Below, one piece after another: positions 23,925-34,594 of a DNA stretch of 64,000 nucleotides. Source of the DNA: Spiroplasma turonicum. Its GTDB lineage: Bacteria > Bacillota_I > Bacilli_A > Mycoplasmatales > Mycoplasmataceae. The position numbers and the translations under genes are program-made. Within the stretch, counting starts at the first letter, position 1. Each line of letters starts with the position of its first letter. The stretch lies in contig NZ_CP012328.1 of NCBI RefSeq assembly GCF_001262715.1, forward strand, positions 868,001 to 932,000, read 5' to 3'. The notes under the pieces were generated by a model, which saw only the letters and a program-made list of their open reading frames with translations, searched no databases and was not told the DNA's origin.

Positions 23925-24344
23925 ATCAATAACAATCAATTTTTCTTCCTTTACAATTTTGTTATCAGTTTGCTCTTCATTTTCATGATTTTTGTATTTA
24001 CCACAAAGCATTAATACACCACCAATTATGCCTGCAAAAATTATCGATAAAACTGAAGGTAATATAATTGATTTTAAATTACCTTTTAATGCATATGCAG
24101 TTAATACTATTGTTGGTATACAAAATGTAATTGATATTATATAAAATATAACTTTTAGAATTTTCAATCCTCTATCTATTGACTCAATATTATTTGAATC
24201 ACCAAATATTCTAATCAAATCTTTGTCAATTTTATTAAAATTAATTGCTAATAAAAGAATATTAACAAGATTTAAAAATAAAATAACAGAAGCTAAAGAT
24301 ATTGTCACAATACAACCCGCTTTACATAATTTATCTAGTTTCAT
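23922..24344 (-). CDS. small multi-pass membrane protein, cassette B
   Basis: 140 residues behind AAGGTTGG. Start MKLDKLCKAGCIV parallels MKINGLCKGGAIV of cassette A. Helices at about 10-35, 62-85 and 93-115; the last ends IGGVLMLCGKY, the shared [VI]GG-x-L-x-L-x-GK signature. The C-terminal tail is acidic and polar. It follows the DUF3137-like gene of cassette B by 50 bases on the same strand. Not a recognised family; likely a membrane partner of the DUF3137-like protein. Confidence 0.75.
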   Translation of the reverse strand: MKLDKLCKAGCIVTISLASVILFLNLVNILLLAINFNKIDKDLIRIFGDSNNIESIDRGLKILKVIFYIISITFCIPTIVLTAYALKGNLKSIILPSVLSIIFAGIIGGVLMLCGKYKNHENEEQTDNKIVKEEKLIVID

Positions 24345-24394
24345 AAACCAACCTTCTTTTTTTTATTATATATTAATAAATGATTAAAATATTT

Positions 24395-25423
24395 TTACAA
24401 TGCATCTATTAAAAAATTTATTGAGTATGATAAACGTTCTATATCATACAATAACTTAGTATATAATTTTTCTTTAAAATCGCTGTAATTTTTAATATTT
24501 ATATAATTTAGAATTCCAATTGGTAAAAAACGGTCATCATATTTCCTACTATATGAATCACCAAGAAAGTATAGATAATCATTTACTCCTATTTCTAACA
24601 TATCTTTTGTATTTGCATTAGTTACTCTATCAATAAATTTTGGAGTTAAAAATAAGGGTGCTCTTAGATCATTTGGATTAATGTTAATATCAAACTTTTT
24701 ATTAAACAACTCTGATTCAGTTTGATAAAAAGGATCAAAAGAATTAGCTTTTATTAATCTAAGACCTTTTAATTCATTAGCATATTTATAATTAAAAATC
24801 ATTAATTCAAATCTTGATCCATAAGATTTTAAAATATTTTTACTATATTCTTCAGTTGGTGAAGAATTTGAATTCAAATCAGTATAAAATTTTGCAGGTA
24901 AACCATTTATCATAAAATCAGCATAATTTTCTTCATTTGATGCATATATACTAATAAACTCATATTTACCAGTTACTTGGTTTTGTTTAATGTGTATTTT
25001 TTCGTTAAAGAATATTCTAAAATCTGTTATTTTAACTTTTTTGTAAGTGTTTTTAATGTAAAACTCATAAAGTAATGAAGTTTTATCACCTCTAAATTGT
25101 TGAACTGCTAAATATTTTTTATTAATATTCTTTACAGAGTTTTTATTTATATTTTTAACTAGTCAAACCACAAACAAGACTATTGATGTTATGAAAAAAA
25201 CAGATGAAATCATTCTCAAAACTGTTTCTAAAAGTGAATTTTTAAAGAAGACTATTGAACCAAAGAATCCAACAATAGAAAGCACAAAAAAAACTATTGT
25301 TAAAACAATTAGAATAATTAAAGGTTTCTTTTTTGATTTATTTTCTTGATTAAATAAACTCATAAATTTTTCATCATTTTTAAAAATTTCATCAATTTTA
25401 TTTAAAATATCTATTTTATTCAT
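24395..25423 (-). CDS. DUF3137-like membrane protein, cassette B
   Basis: 342 residues; TGA at 25163 is Trp and joins the N-terminal membrane part to the soluble domain. Start ATG behind AAGGAT. An acidic/basic N-terminal stretch (1-34) is followed by two membrane helices (about 35-57 and 66-90) and a ~245-residue domain with FYQTESELFNKKFDI ... LRAPLFLTPKFIDRV, closely matching the cassette A and C proteins. It lies 12 bases after the multi-pass membrane gene at 25436 and 50 bases before the cassette B small membrane gene, so these three genes probably form one transcript. Confidence 0.72.
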
Positions 25424-25435
25424 AATAATCCTTAT

Positions 25436-26206
25436 CTATTTATTTAATTTAAAATTTCTTTCTTCAAGTTTATTTTTTAATTTATATAATAAATTGTTTA
25501 TAAATACTAATAAATAATGTTGAGCAACAATTCATATTATAAAAATTATAGTTAAAATAAACATATAAACTCCAACATTATTACCAATTCATAGTCTACC
25601 AGTTTCAAATTCCATAAATGGGTATGGTCAAACTGATCTATTATCTTTTAAATACATTAATCCCCTAACATAAATAAATAATAAATAACCAAATGGGTAA
25701 GCAATTGATATATAAATATCTTTTTCAATAAAGACTTTTTTGTAACTAATTTTATTTTTACCTGTTGTAATAACAAAAAGTATCATTAGATAGAGTGGAC
25801 AAATAAAGTGAGTCGCTATTGTGCAAGCTATTTGATTTTTTGTGTACTGAGTTAACGATTGACCTTGATAAAATAAATCAGAAATCACCGCTGCTCAAAA
25901 AATAAAAAATACAATTAAGTTTCAATTCATTAAACTTAATAAGAAACCTGTTCCATTAACTCCTATTGGTTTTTTATTATAATTAAAAATTTTTATTATG
26001 AGTCAAACAATTGTAATTATGTTAACATGAACAGATAAAAAACTCATTAAATAGTCATAATTCATATAACTTGAAGTTGCACTATATCAATATTCATTAA
26101 AACAGCACTCGTATAAACCTCAAATTAACATTGACAAAAAGAAAATCATTAATATCAAATAACTATATCATACTGGACTTTTATAAAAAGCTTTTTTGTC
26201 TAACAT
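25436..26206 (-). CDS. Pr6Pr-like multi-pass membrane protein 1
   Basis: 256 residues with many TGA-Trp codons. Start ATG 26206 lies behind AGGGGG. Six or seven membrane helices are visible. Landmarks SVHVNIITIVW, THFICPLYLMILF, AYPFGYLLFIYVRG and WPYPFME match what I recall of the Pr6Pr family (six-helix proteins of unknown function with a conserved SN, H-x-P and a YPF near the end); this assignment is tentative. Two more copies of the family occur at 35303 and 54466. Here the gene is first in a probable operon with the cassette B genes, downstream of the AAA+ pair on the same strand. Confidence 0.6.
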
Positions 26207-26265
26207 AATTACCCCCTAAATCACTTTTATGATTATAACATATAAGAGTTGGAATTAATTTCAAA

Positions 26266-28071
26266 CTACTCTGATATACCTATTGAATTAATATCATCTA
26301 ATCATCGTAAACTTAAAGACTTTTTAAAATATGTATCTTTAATAAACTCATTGTTATTAAATAAAATTTCAGAGAAAGGTTTTAAAATAAGTTCATCTAA
26401 TTCTAATATTATTGCACGTGCTCCAAACTCAATAATACTTTCTTTGTTATAAACATAATCAATAATCTTATTTAAAACACTTGGTTCAATTTTTAACTCA
26501 ATATTATGTTCTTTATCTAAATTTAATCTAAAGTTATCAAGTTTAGATTTTATAATATTACCAATAATATTTTTATCCTTTAAATGATCAAAAATTATAA
26601 TATTATCAACTGAAATTCTATTTAAAAGTTCTGGTCTATTTAAAGTTTTTATAAAGTATTTTTTAGTCGATTCAAGAATATCATGTCTTAATCTATCTTC
26701 ACTTGATGAAAATGTGATATCATCTGTGCCAACATTTGATGTAAATATTATAAAAGTGTTTTGAAAATCAATATGTTCACCTTTAGGATCTGTTAAAACT
26801 CCATAATCTAATATTTGCAAAAATATATCTAAAACACTATTGTCAGCTTTATCAATTTCATCAAATAATAATAATGAGTTTGGATATTTTTTTACATGTT
26901 CTGTTAATAAACCTTTTTGTAAGTCATACCCACTATATCCAGGTGGAGGACCAACTAATCTTTGATCAGATTCTTTATGTTTATATTCACTCATATCAAA
27001 CCTTTTAAAGTTATTTTCATCATCACTTAACAATTTTGATAGTTCTAAAGCTATTTCTGTTTTTCCCACACCTGTTGGTCCTGTAAAAAACATTACCCCT
27101 TTTGGTTTTTTAGAATTTGATGTTGAAAGAATGTAATTTAAGTCTAAAAAAACCATCCTCATTATTGAATTAATTTTGTTAATAGCATTTTCTTGTCCTT
27201 TAATTTTTTTATTTAACATATTAGTTAAATTACTAAACTTATTAATTTTTTCTTTAGTTAATTGACTGCTGAAATTATGATTATGTAATTTTTGAACTTC
27301 AAAAAACTTATCATAAGGATTTTTAAATAATTCATTTTGTATATTAAAAATAAAATCAAACAATTTTTCAGACTTTTCATTTTGTAGATAATTATTAAGA
27401 TTTAAATTCAAATTATTATAATGGTTTATTAAAGTTTTTTCTTTTATTTTCAAATTTATATTAGGAATATTAAAATTAATTAACTCGATTCCTTCTCTAT
27501 TTAATTTATTAGTTATTGTTTTAACTGAAGGAATAACAAATATAAATGTTATGCTTTTTATCAATTTAATTAAATTAATATCATCACTGCCATATGTATT
27601 TATAATTGAAGATAAGAATTTATCTTCAATATAATTTATATAATTATTAAAATCAATTATGTTAAGAGGAGAAATTATAAATACTTTTTTTGATATTTTA
27701 TTTTCTTTTATAACATTAAAAAAATTATCAAATGAGGTATTTGGTTTAAGACTAAAGTTAGCTTCTTTTTTTAAATATTTATTTATTCAAACATTACAAC
27801 TTTTACCTGTATTATTTTTTATAGTTTCAAATGTTTTTGTTTTGTTTTCTAAAAGACTATGAAAGTAAGAGAAATATAAATTATTATTTTCTAGAACTTC
27901 AATTACTTCAATATCTTGATAATAGTTTTTCAAATTATTTATTGTATATCCAAGTATTTTGTCATAAGGCTGACCTACATCATTAAAATAAATATCATTT
28001 ATATTTCCAGAAATAAATAAAATATTTTTTTTAAAGATAAAATTTTTAATTTCATTTAAATTATAATTCAT
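26266..28071 (-). CDS. ClpB-like AAA+ ATPase B
   Basis: 601 residues; TGA codons join the segments. The start ATG (MNYNLNEIKNF) overlaps the stop of ATPase A by 11 bases, indicating coupled translation. The N-terminal ~270 residues have no P-loop and no Clp N-domain repeat. The C-terminal module is a full class II Clp/Hsp100 AAA+ domain: Walker A GPTGVGKT (331-338), pore loop PPGYSGYD (376-383), Walker B LLLFDEIDKA (DE 404-405), sensor 1 FTSNVG, arginine finger RPELLNRI and sensor 2 FGARAI. No ClpP-binding IGF loop was noticed. Family known: threads proteins through a hexameric pore. That the N-terminal part is an adaptor or degenerate AAA domain is inference. The target is unknown. Confidence 0.85.
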
Positions 28072-29950
28072 ATTCAATAACCTCATTTAATTCAACAATG
28101 TTACAATTATCTTCAACAAATCTTAATAAAATATTATCAACATATTGTTCATCATTAATACATTCAGAATAATAATTTAATAATCATTCAGATAATGGAG
28201 TTATTATTTTTTTATATAAATAATTTACAACACCTCTTCCTCCAACAATAGTCAAATCTTCTTCTTTTTTTAATAGTTCTATTAAATTAGTAATAAAAGG
28301 TTTATCATAAAAAATATTAATATTGTATTTCTTTATAAATCTTGCATTTAATAAATCTAGTTTTGAAATAATAATTTCTTTTAATACATTATCACTAGAA
28401 ATAAAGTTAAATGGTATTATATTATTTATACCAATTCTATTTAACAATTCTGGTCTTTTTAACTCTTCAATAAAATATTTTTTTACTGAATTAATTATCG
28501 ACTCTCTAATTGTAGATTCTTTTTGTGCAATATTTACAGCTTTACTACCAATATTAGAAGTAAATATAATAAAGGTGTTTTCAAAACTAACAACTTCATT
28601 TTTAGACGAAGTTAATATTCCATAATCTAAAATTTGTAAAAATAAATCAAGAATTTTATCATGTGCTTTTTCAACTTCATCAAATAACAATACACAAGAG
28701 GAATTATTTAATAAAACGTTGGTTAACTGCCCTCCTGATTTTGAACCTACATATCCAGGTGGAGATCCAATTAATTTTAAATCAGTATGCTCATGATTAT
28801 ATTCAGACATATCAAACCTAAAAAACTTTGTATTATCTTTAAAGATCAATTTTGCTAATTGTTTTGCTAGTTCAGTTTTACCAGTACCCGTTGGACCAAC
28901 AAAAAATAGAACCCCTCTTGGTTTTTTTGTTTTAGGATAAGAAAAATAATCTTTAAGTCCATAAAATGCAACATTAAGCGAAGACTGTATCTTTTCTATA
29001 GCATGCTTTTGTCCCTTAATTACTTTATTTAATATTACAGATGAGCTATTTATTGTTTCAATATTAGAGTTTTTTCAATCATTAATGTTTTCTTGCTTTT
29101 TAGTGTAGTATTTATTATTAGACTTATAAGGTTTTATATCTCATTTTTTTGCTAAATTTAAGTTTTTTTCATTTATAAAGTCAGTTTTTAAAAGTAAATT
29201 ATCTTCTGTAGTAAAATATTCTATATTATAAATTTCTTTAATATAATTTATGATAAATTGCTTAAAATCAAGATCATTTTTATTAACTTTTGACATTTTA
29301 AAAATACTTTTAATGTTTAAAGAAGAAGTGTTTTTTATTAAAAACCTTAATAAACTTTCGTTATATGGAATATTATTTGCTTCTTTAAAATTAAATATAT
29401 TGTAAAAATTTTTATAAAATATAAAACGTTCATTTTGAGTTGGATATCCTATTGACATAACTTCATAATTAATTGAATAATCAGTGAGTTTCTTCTTAAG
29501 TAAACTATCTTCATAAGTTATAAGTACAACCTTGTTAGCTAAATTAATATTTTGGTTTTTATTTTTTACATTTAATAATAAGTCTTTTAAAATTTGAACA
29601 ATATGATAATCATTAGACAGTTTATTATCAAAATAAACTAAAAAAATACAATTTTCACATTTTTTATTAACTATTTTATTATTGATTTTACTAATATAAT
29701 TTAAAAAACTATTTTTGTACATTCTAAAAAGTTCTGGTTTAGCAAATGAGTAATTTAAATTTCATTCGCTGTCTTTATTTGATAATAATTGGAAAGAATG
29801 AACTGAATTTTTTATTAAATCTTCTAATTCTATAATAATGAAGCTACCATCATTATCATTTATTAAAAAAAAATCATCAACATTACCATTAATTAATAAA
29901 AAATCATTATTTTTTAAGGATTTATTTATATCATAAATATAAGCCCTCAT
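28061..29950 (-). CDS. ClpB-like AAA+ ATPase A
   Basis: 629 residues. The start ATG 29950 (MRAYIYDINKS) is chosen over one 15 bases upstream because GAGGTG lies just ahead of it and because it aligns with ATPase B. The N-terminal ~310 residues resemble a degenerate AAA fold: NCIFLVYFDN looks like a Walker B strand without the acids and KVVLITYEDSLL like sensor 1, but there is no P-loop. The C-terminal module is complete: Walker A GPTGTGKT (352-359), pore loop PPGYVGSK (397-404), Walker B VLLFDEVEKA (DE 424-425), sensor 1 FTSNIG, arginine finger RPELLNRIG and sensor 2 GGRGVV. The shared N-terminal phrase (FLLINGNVDDFF here, LFISGNINDIYF in B) shows the two genes are paralogues. They may form mixed rings. 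Confidence 0.85.
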
Positions 29951-30033
29951 ATAAAAACACCTCATTCATTTTATACTATAAGTTTATAACATAATTAGGT
30001 TGTAAGTAAATAAATGAACTGTTTTTTTAATAA

Positions 30034-31041
30034 TTATATTAAAGCTTCAATGTATTTTAATGCTATAGACATATCATTTAAATCACTCTCTATTTTAGAG
30101 GCTACTTCGTTGATAAAATCATCATGACTTATTATTTTTAATAAATTTATAAAACCAATGGGTAATTCTTTATAATTCTCAGTAACTAATAAACTATTTA
30201 CATAAATTCCATTATCGATTAATATTTCATCAAATATATCGTTTTTAATATTAGATAATTTATCAATAGCTTTTGGAGATAAAACTAATGCAGCATTTAA
30301 GTTGTTATTTTTTGTTATTACAGAGTATTTTTTGTTAAACAAAGTTGACTCAGTCTTGTAATTATTTTTAAATAATGAGTGTTTTATTATTTTGATGTTA
30401 TTAAATGACTCATCATATTTTTTAGTTTCCAATTTTAAAGTATAATTAATTTTATAAATTGTAATAGTTTCTTTTTCATTAATTTTTTTTGTTTCAATTA
30501 TAGGTTTATTAATTATAAATTTACAGATATTATTTTTATACTTAAACATTAAATAATTAGTATTTCTTTCACCTTGTTCAAATATTTTTTTGATATCATT
30601 TTTATAAAAACTAGGTTTTGATTGGTAATTTTTTTTAAAAATAAATTGTACGTCCTTAATGTCATCTTTAAAATCATATTGGTTTAAAAACTCATTGTAT
30701 AAAGTACTCATATCTAATTCTTCAAAAATATATTTTTGCACTTTTTTATACGGTAATTTGAATATGTTTTGATTCTTATTTATTACAGTATATATAATGA
30801 AAAAAGTCAATAAAATTAAAAATATAATAATCAAGAATATTTTAATACCTAAAGTAAAGTCAAGAATTGTAAAAGAAAATATTGTTACAATCAGAACTAT
30901 AAAAGTTAAAAAAAAATATGAGAATGTCCCTAAATATATATAAGGTTTTATTTTATTAAATTTAATTAAGTTATTAATTTGTTGATTAAATTGAATATTG
31001 TTTTTTAGCTCTGATAAAGTTTTTGGATTATGTTTAATCAT
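30034..31041 (-). CDS. DUF3137-like membrane protein, cassette C
   Basis: 335 residues with no internal TGA. Start behind AAGGAG. Two membrane helices at about 35-60 and 66-90, then a soluble domain with NYKTESTLFNKKYSV ... LNAALVLSPKAIDKL, the same block as in cassettes A and B. The gene is 83 bases upstream of ATPase A on the same strand, so it may be the first gene of a transcript continuing through the ATPases and cassette B. It is divergent from the small membrane protein at 31176. Function unknown. Confidence 0.7.
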   Translation of the reverse strand: MIKHNPKTLSELKNNIQFNQQINNLIKFNKIKPYIYLGTFSYFFLTFIVLIVTIFSFTILDFTLGIKIFLIIIFLILLTFFIIYTVINKNQNIFKLPYKKVQKYIFEELDMSTLYNEFLNQYDFKDDIKDVQFIFKKNYQSKPSFYKNDIKKIFEQGERNTNYLMFKYKNNICKFIINKPIIETKKINEKETITIYKINYTLKLETKKYDESFNNIKIIKHSLFKNNYKTESTLFNKKYSVITKNNNLNAALVLSPKAIDKLSNIKNDIFDEILIDNGIYVNSLLVTENYKELPIGFINLLKIISHDDFINEVASKIESDLNDMSIALKYIEALI

Positions 31042-31112
31042 ATTTTTCTCCTTTTTACAATATTTATTTTATATACTTTAATCAACAATTGTATGTTATA
31101 GTTAAATTTTTG

Positions 31113-31143
31113 TTGATTTTATTCGATAATTAGTTATTATAAT
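31113..31143 (+). promoter_or_regulatory. probable promoter for the cassette C small membrane protein
   Basis: TATAAT at 31138-31143 with TTGATT at 31113-31118 (19-base spacer), about 33 bases before ATG 31176. A small inverted repeat (TTGACATTAGTCAA) follows just after the expected start site. Confidence 0.45.
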
Positions 31144-31175
31144 ATTGACATTAGTCAATAGAAAGGTTTATTTAT

Positions 31176-31520
31176 ATGAATGGAGTAGCAAAAGGTGGAA
31201 TTATTACATCATTTATAGGAGCAGGATTTTGTTGTATTATGGGAATCATATTTCTTTTTAGTAGTGCAGCTTTAACAAAAGTTGTATCAAATATTGACAA
31301 AACTGTAATAATTGCTATTGGTGTATTATTGTTGGTTGGTCCTGTTCTTGTTATAGTGTTTGGTTCATTAGCGCTTGCTAAAAAAACAAACGGCTTTAAA
31401 TTAGCTTGCGGAATAATTGCACTATTATGTGTTGTAGTTGCTTGGGCAGCCTATTTTGTACCTTTGATTTTATTTTTAGTTGGTGGTATATTAACACTTT
31501 GTGGAAAAGCTAACAATTAA
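31176..31520 (+). CDS. small multi-pass membrane protein, cassette C
   Basis: 114 residues behind AAAGGTT. Start MNGVAKGGIITSF parallels the Lys-Gly/Ala-Gly start of the other two cassette proteins. Four hydrophobic helices; the last ends VGGILTLCGKA, the shared signature. It uses the rare TGG codon for Trp, unlike most genes here. It is divergent from its DUF3137 neighbour, whereas in cassettes A and B the two are on the same strand. Family unknown. Confidence 0.72.
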   Translation: MNGVAKGGIITSFIGAGFCCIMGIIFLFSSAALTKVVSNIDKTVIIAIGVLLLVGPVLVIVFGSLALAKKTNGFKLACGIIALLCVVVAWAAYFVPLILFLVGGILTLCGKANN

Positions 31521-31630
31521 TTTATAAAATATTATTATATTCATTTTAATTTATGCATTAAATATAGCGTAATTAAAATGTTTTTTTTATGCTATTTTTA
31601 ATTATAAATGAGTTTATTATGGAGGTTTAA

Positions 31631-32410
31631 ATGAAAAATGTACTAATTATTGGAGTTGGTCACATGGGTGAGGCAATTTTATCATCACTAACACAAAATA
31701 AAGATTTAAGTATAACAATTTTAAATAGAAATATAGAAAAATCATTATCATTATCAAAAAAATATAATTGCAATTATATTGAAGATAAATTAGAAATAAA
31801 TGAAAATAAATATGAGTATATATTCTTATGTATAAGACCTAATCAAATAGATCATTTTTTCAATAACTTTATTATAAAAGATTTAAATGATAAACTTATA
31901 ATCTCAGTTCTCAATGCATATAGTATTAATGATTTAAAATTAAAGTTTGGTGATAATTCAAATATTTTAAGAACGATGCCAAATATGAACGCAAAAATAA
32001 ATATGTCAACAACCGCATATGTTAAATATGGTAAAAATAATAGTTTAATTAATCAAGGAATAAATATATTAAAATATTTTGGTAAAGTTTATGAAATAAA
32101 TGAGAATCAATTTTCAAGTTTTGTAGCATTGACTGGATCTGCACCTGCTTTTATTTATTCATTTATTAAAAGTTTTAAGGATTTTGCAAAGTCAAATGAT
32201 TATCAAATAAATCAATCAAATGAATTTATAAAAGAGACAATTATTGCATCAACAACTCAGGCTTTAAGTTCAGAAGAAAATATTGATGATTTGATAAGTA
32301 AAATAACTGTTCCAGGTGGACCTACCGAAGCTGGGATTGAAGAACTATTAAACAATAATTTCAATAATATCTTGATTAAGTGTTTTGAAAAAACAAAAAC
32401 AAAAGCCTAG
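31631..32410 (+). CDS. proC: pyrroline-5-carboxylate reductase
   Basis: 259 residues behind TGGAGG. N-terminal Rossmann motif IGVGHMGEAI (NADPH binding), ILRTMPNMNA, LTGSAPAFIYSF and the ProC signature VPGGPTEAGIEEL are all present, and the length is normal. The enzyme makes proline from pyrroline-5-carboxylate with NAD(P)H in the cytosol. I did not see proA or proB in the window, so the source of its substrate (glutamate semialdehyde or ornithine route) is unknown. Its stop overlaps the convergent membrane gene by 4 bases. Biosynthetic amino-acid genes of this kind are uncommon in Mollicutes. Confidence 0.93.
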   Translation: MKNVLIIGVGHMGEAILSSLTQNKDLSITILNRNIEKSLSLSKKYNCNYIEDKLEINENKYEYIFLCIRPNQIDHFFNNFIIKDLNDKLIISVLNAYSINDLKLKFGDNSNILRTMPNMNAKINMSTTAYVKYGKNNSLINQGINILKYFGKVYEINENQFSSFVALTGSAPAFIYSFIKSFKDFAKSNDYQINQSNEFIKETIIASTTQALSSEENIDDLISKITVPGGPTEAGIEELLNNNFNNILIKCFEKTKTKA

Positions 32411-33021
32411 TTAACTATATCTCTTTTTTCATTATAATAAAAATCATCTTTATTTAAAATTAAAATTATTAAATATATTCAATTAAAACCAATACCTAAT
32501 CAAGAAAGTATTAATAGTACTTTTTTATTGTATAAACTATAAAATAATAATGAGATTGTTCCTAAAAACAATAAAGAAGAATAAGTTATAGATATTATCA
32601 AAAATGTTTTATATTTATTTGTTACAGTATAATTTAAATTTAAAAATATAATTATGATTATTTGCAATACAAAACTAAGCAGCAAATTTAATATTATTAT
32701 ATAGGTGAATAATTTCTTGAGATCAAATTCTTCATAATCATTTTTTTTATGCTTATTTAAATATATAATAAAAGGTAAAGACAATGGTAATAATCAAAAA
32801 GTTAAAAATAAAAATTTCTTATTTATAGTATGGTTTGTTAAATATAATAAACTAGAAATACAAACAATAACCATAAAAACAAAGAAGAATAATATAGATA
32901 TGCTTAAATAATCAAAACCACTTTTAAAGTAATTCAAAGCAAATATAATAGGATTTATAAAAAGAATATATAAATTTATTGTAATAATTGTTGTTAATAA
33001 AATTTTAGAAATCTTGTTCAT
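32407..33021 (-). CDS. five- or six-helix membrane protein of unknown function
   Basis: 204 residues joined over two TGA-Trp codons. Start ATG behind AAGGTGAT. Hydrophobic helices at about 8-30, 38-62, 72-88, 103-128, 138-160 and 165-185; short Lys-rich loops. The C-terminus (KDDFYYNEKRDIVN) is polar. No conserved motif recognised. It is convergent with proC, with a 4-base overlap of the stop codons, and lies next to the IS element. Confidence 0.65.
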
Positions 33022-33118
33022 TTTTTTAATATCACCTTAACAAATATTTATTATATATAATTAAAATAAAAAAAATATTAATATAAATTTTAATTAAAGC
33101 AAAAAGGAAGCTAAGTAG

Positions 33119-33144
33119 ACCAGTATAAAATTACTGGTTTTTTT
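33119..33144 (+). terminator. terminator-like hairpin at the IS left end
   Basis: ACCAGTA (33119-33125) pairs with TACTGGT (33132-33138), followed by a T7 run. It would block transcription entering the transposase from outside, a common self-limiting feature of insertion sequences. Confidence 0.7.
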
Positions 33145-33159
33145 GATAGAAAGGAAATA

Positions 33160-34554
33160 ATGCCAAAAATTTATGATATTAATATAAAAACTGAAGCCGT
33201 AAAAAGGTACAAAAACGGTGAAAATATAGACAAAATAGCTAATGATTTAAATATTAAAGCAGGATCACAATTAATAAGAATCTGATATAAGTCCTCAAAA
33301 TCTTGTTATTCTTATAGTATATATAAGGATTGCAAAGAGGTTAAATTGATGAGTCAAAAGTTAAAAAAAGATTTTATTTCTAAGGAACTTAAAGAAAAAA
33401 ATAAAGAAAATAAATTACTTAAGGACCGAATAAAAAAATTAGAAAAAAACTTAAAGTTTGAGATAGAAGAAAAAATGTTGGCAATAGCGAGTAAAGAAAT
33501 ATTGGAAAAGTCCATTCCTTCTTGCACGGCAACAATATTAATGAATTTATTGAAAATGAGCAAGAAGGAAAAGATAATGATAATGGCAACAAAAGCTTAT
33601 AAATATTATGCATGCTCTCAAATATATTATTTAGTTGCTAATTATGGCATGGGAACCAATAGGTTAATAAATTATTTTAAAGTTCATAAAAATACTTATT
33701 CGAAATTCAAAATGAAATTAAAATTAGAAAACCCTATTTTGTTATACAAATACAAGCTAAAGATTCCAACTATTAATAGCTTTGAAAATGAAAGATTTGA
33801 AAATGCAGTAGACTTAGTAAAAGATTTTAAAGAAGCAAATAATGATTTACAAACAGGTTCTCTTTTAATAAGGAAATGAATTTTTGTTAATAAGAATAAA
33901 AGAGTCTCTGAAAAAATGATTAACCTAATCAAAAGAGAAAAACCTGAGGTATTTAAAAACTCATTTAGTAGGGACAATTGCAAAAAATCAAGTTATTTCA
34001 ATGAATCTAAAAAACATAACTCTTATGTTAGAGATGATTTGATTGAAATGAATTACAATACTCCTAATGTAGTTGGAGTTGATGGTACTAATCTAAAAAT
34101 AGAATTAAATAATTCTTCTTATAAAACAAAATTAAATTGCATGATATCTTATGACTGGGATTTAAAAACTATTGTTGCATATAACTTTGATAAAAACGAA
34201 AATTCAAACAGCTCGTTAAAGGTTTTTAAAAGGATAAATGAGTATTCAGTAAACACTAATTCAAACAAAGTAATACAATCTGACAGAGGTTTAGCTTTCT
34301 CATGTGAAAAAATATTTGAATATGTAAATAAGAAGAATAATATAGTGCATTCTATGTCTAAAAGAGGTTTTAAACATAACGCCTCAACCGAAAGTTTAAA
34401 TAGATGAGTAAAAGAAAAGTTTTTTAAAACTTATGGGTGCAAATTTAAAAATATACAAAATTTTTATGATACTTTTAGAAAATTTGTTTATAACTTTAAT
34501 AAACTACAATTTTTGAAATATAATATATTTGATCAAAAAAACCAACATTTATAA
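33160..34554 (+). CDS. IS3-like transposase (single frame)
   Basis: 464 residues behind AAGGAA. An N-terminal helix-turn-helix (MPKIYDINIKTEAVKRYKNG) is followed by a coiled coil (about 63-115), a linker, and a DDE integrase domain: VVGVDGTNLKIEL (Asp), VIQSDRGLAFSCE (Asp) and HNASTESLNRWVKEKFF (Glu). OrfA and OrfB, separate and frameshifted in most IS3 elements, are fused here in one frame. All TGA codons are Trp. The gene is intact, so the element may be active. It is homologous to the broken transposase at 2992-4265. Confidence 0.88.
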
Positions 34555-34594
34555 AATAATTGGTCTACTTAGGTTACACAATGCTTAATGAAAA

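Larger units (their letters stand above)
33098..34585 (+). mobile_element. IS3-family-like insertion sequence, copy 2 (intact)
   Basis: The ends are imperfect 24-base inverted repeats: AGCA at the tips and CTAAGTAGACC inside (left 33098-33121, right 34562-34585). The trinucleotide TAA flanks both ends (33095-33097 and 34586-34588) as a probable 3-bp target duplication. It encodes one uninterrupted transposase. A terminator-like hairpin sits just inside the left end. A piece of the same left end is found at 36111-36174. Confidence 0.8.
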
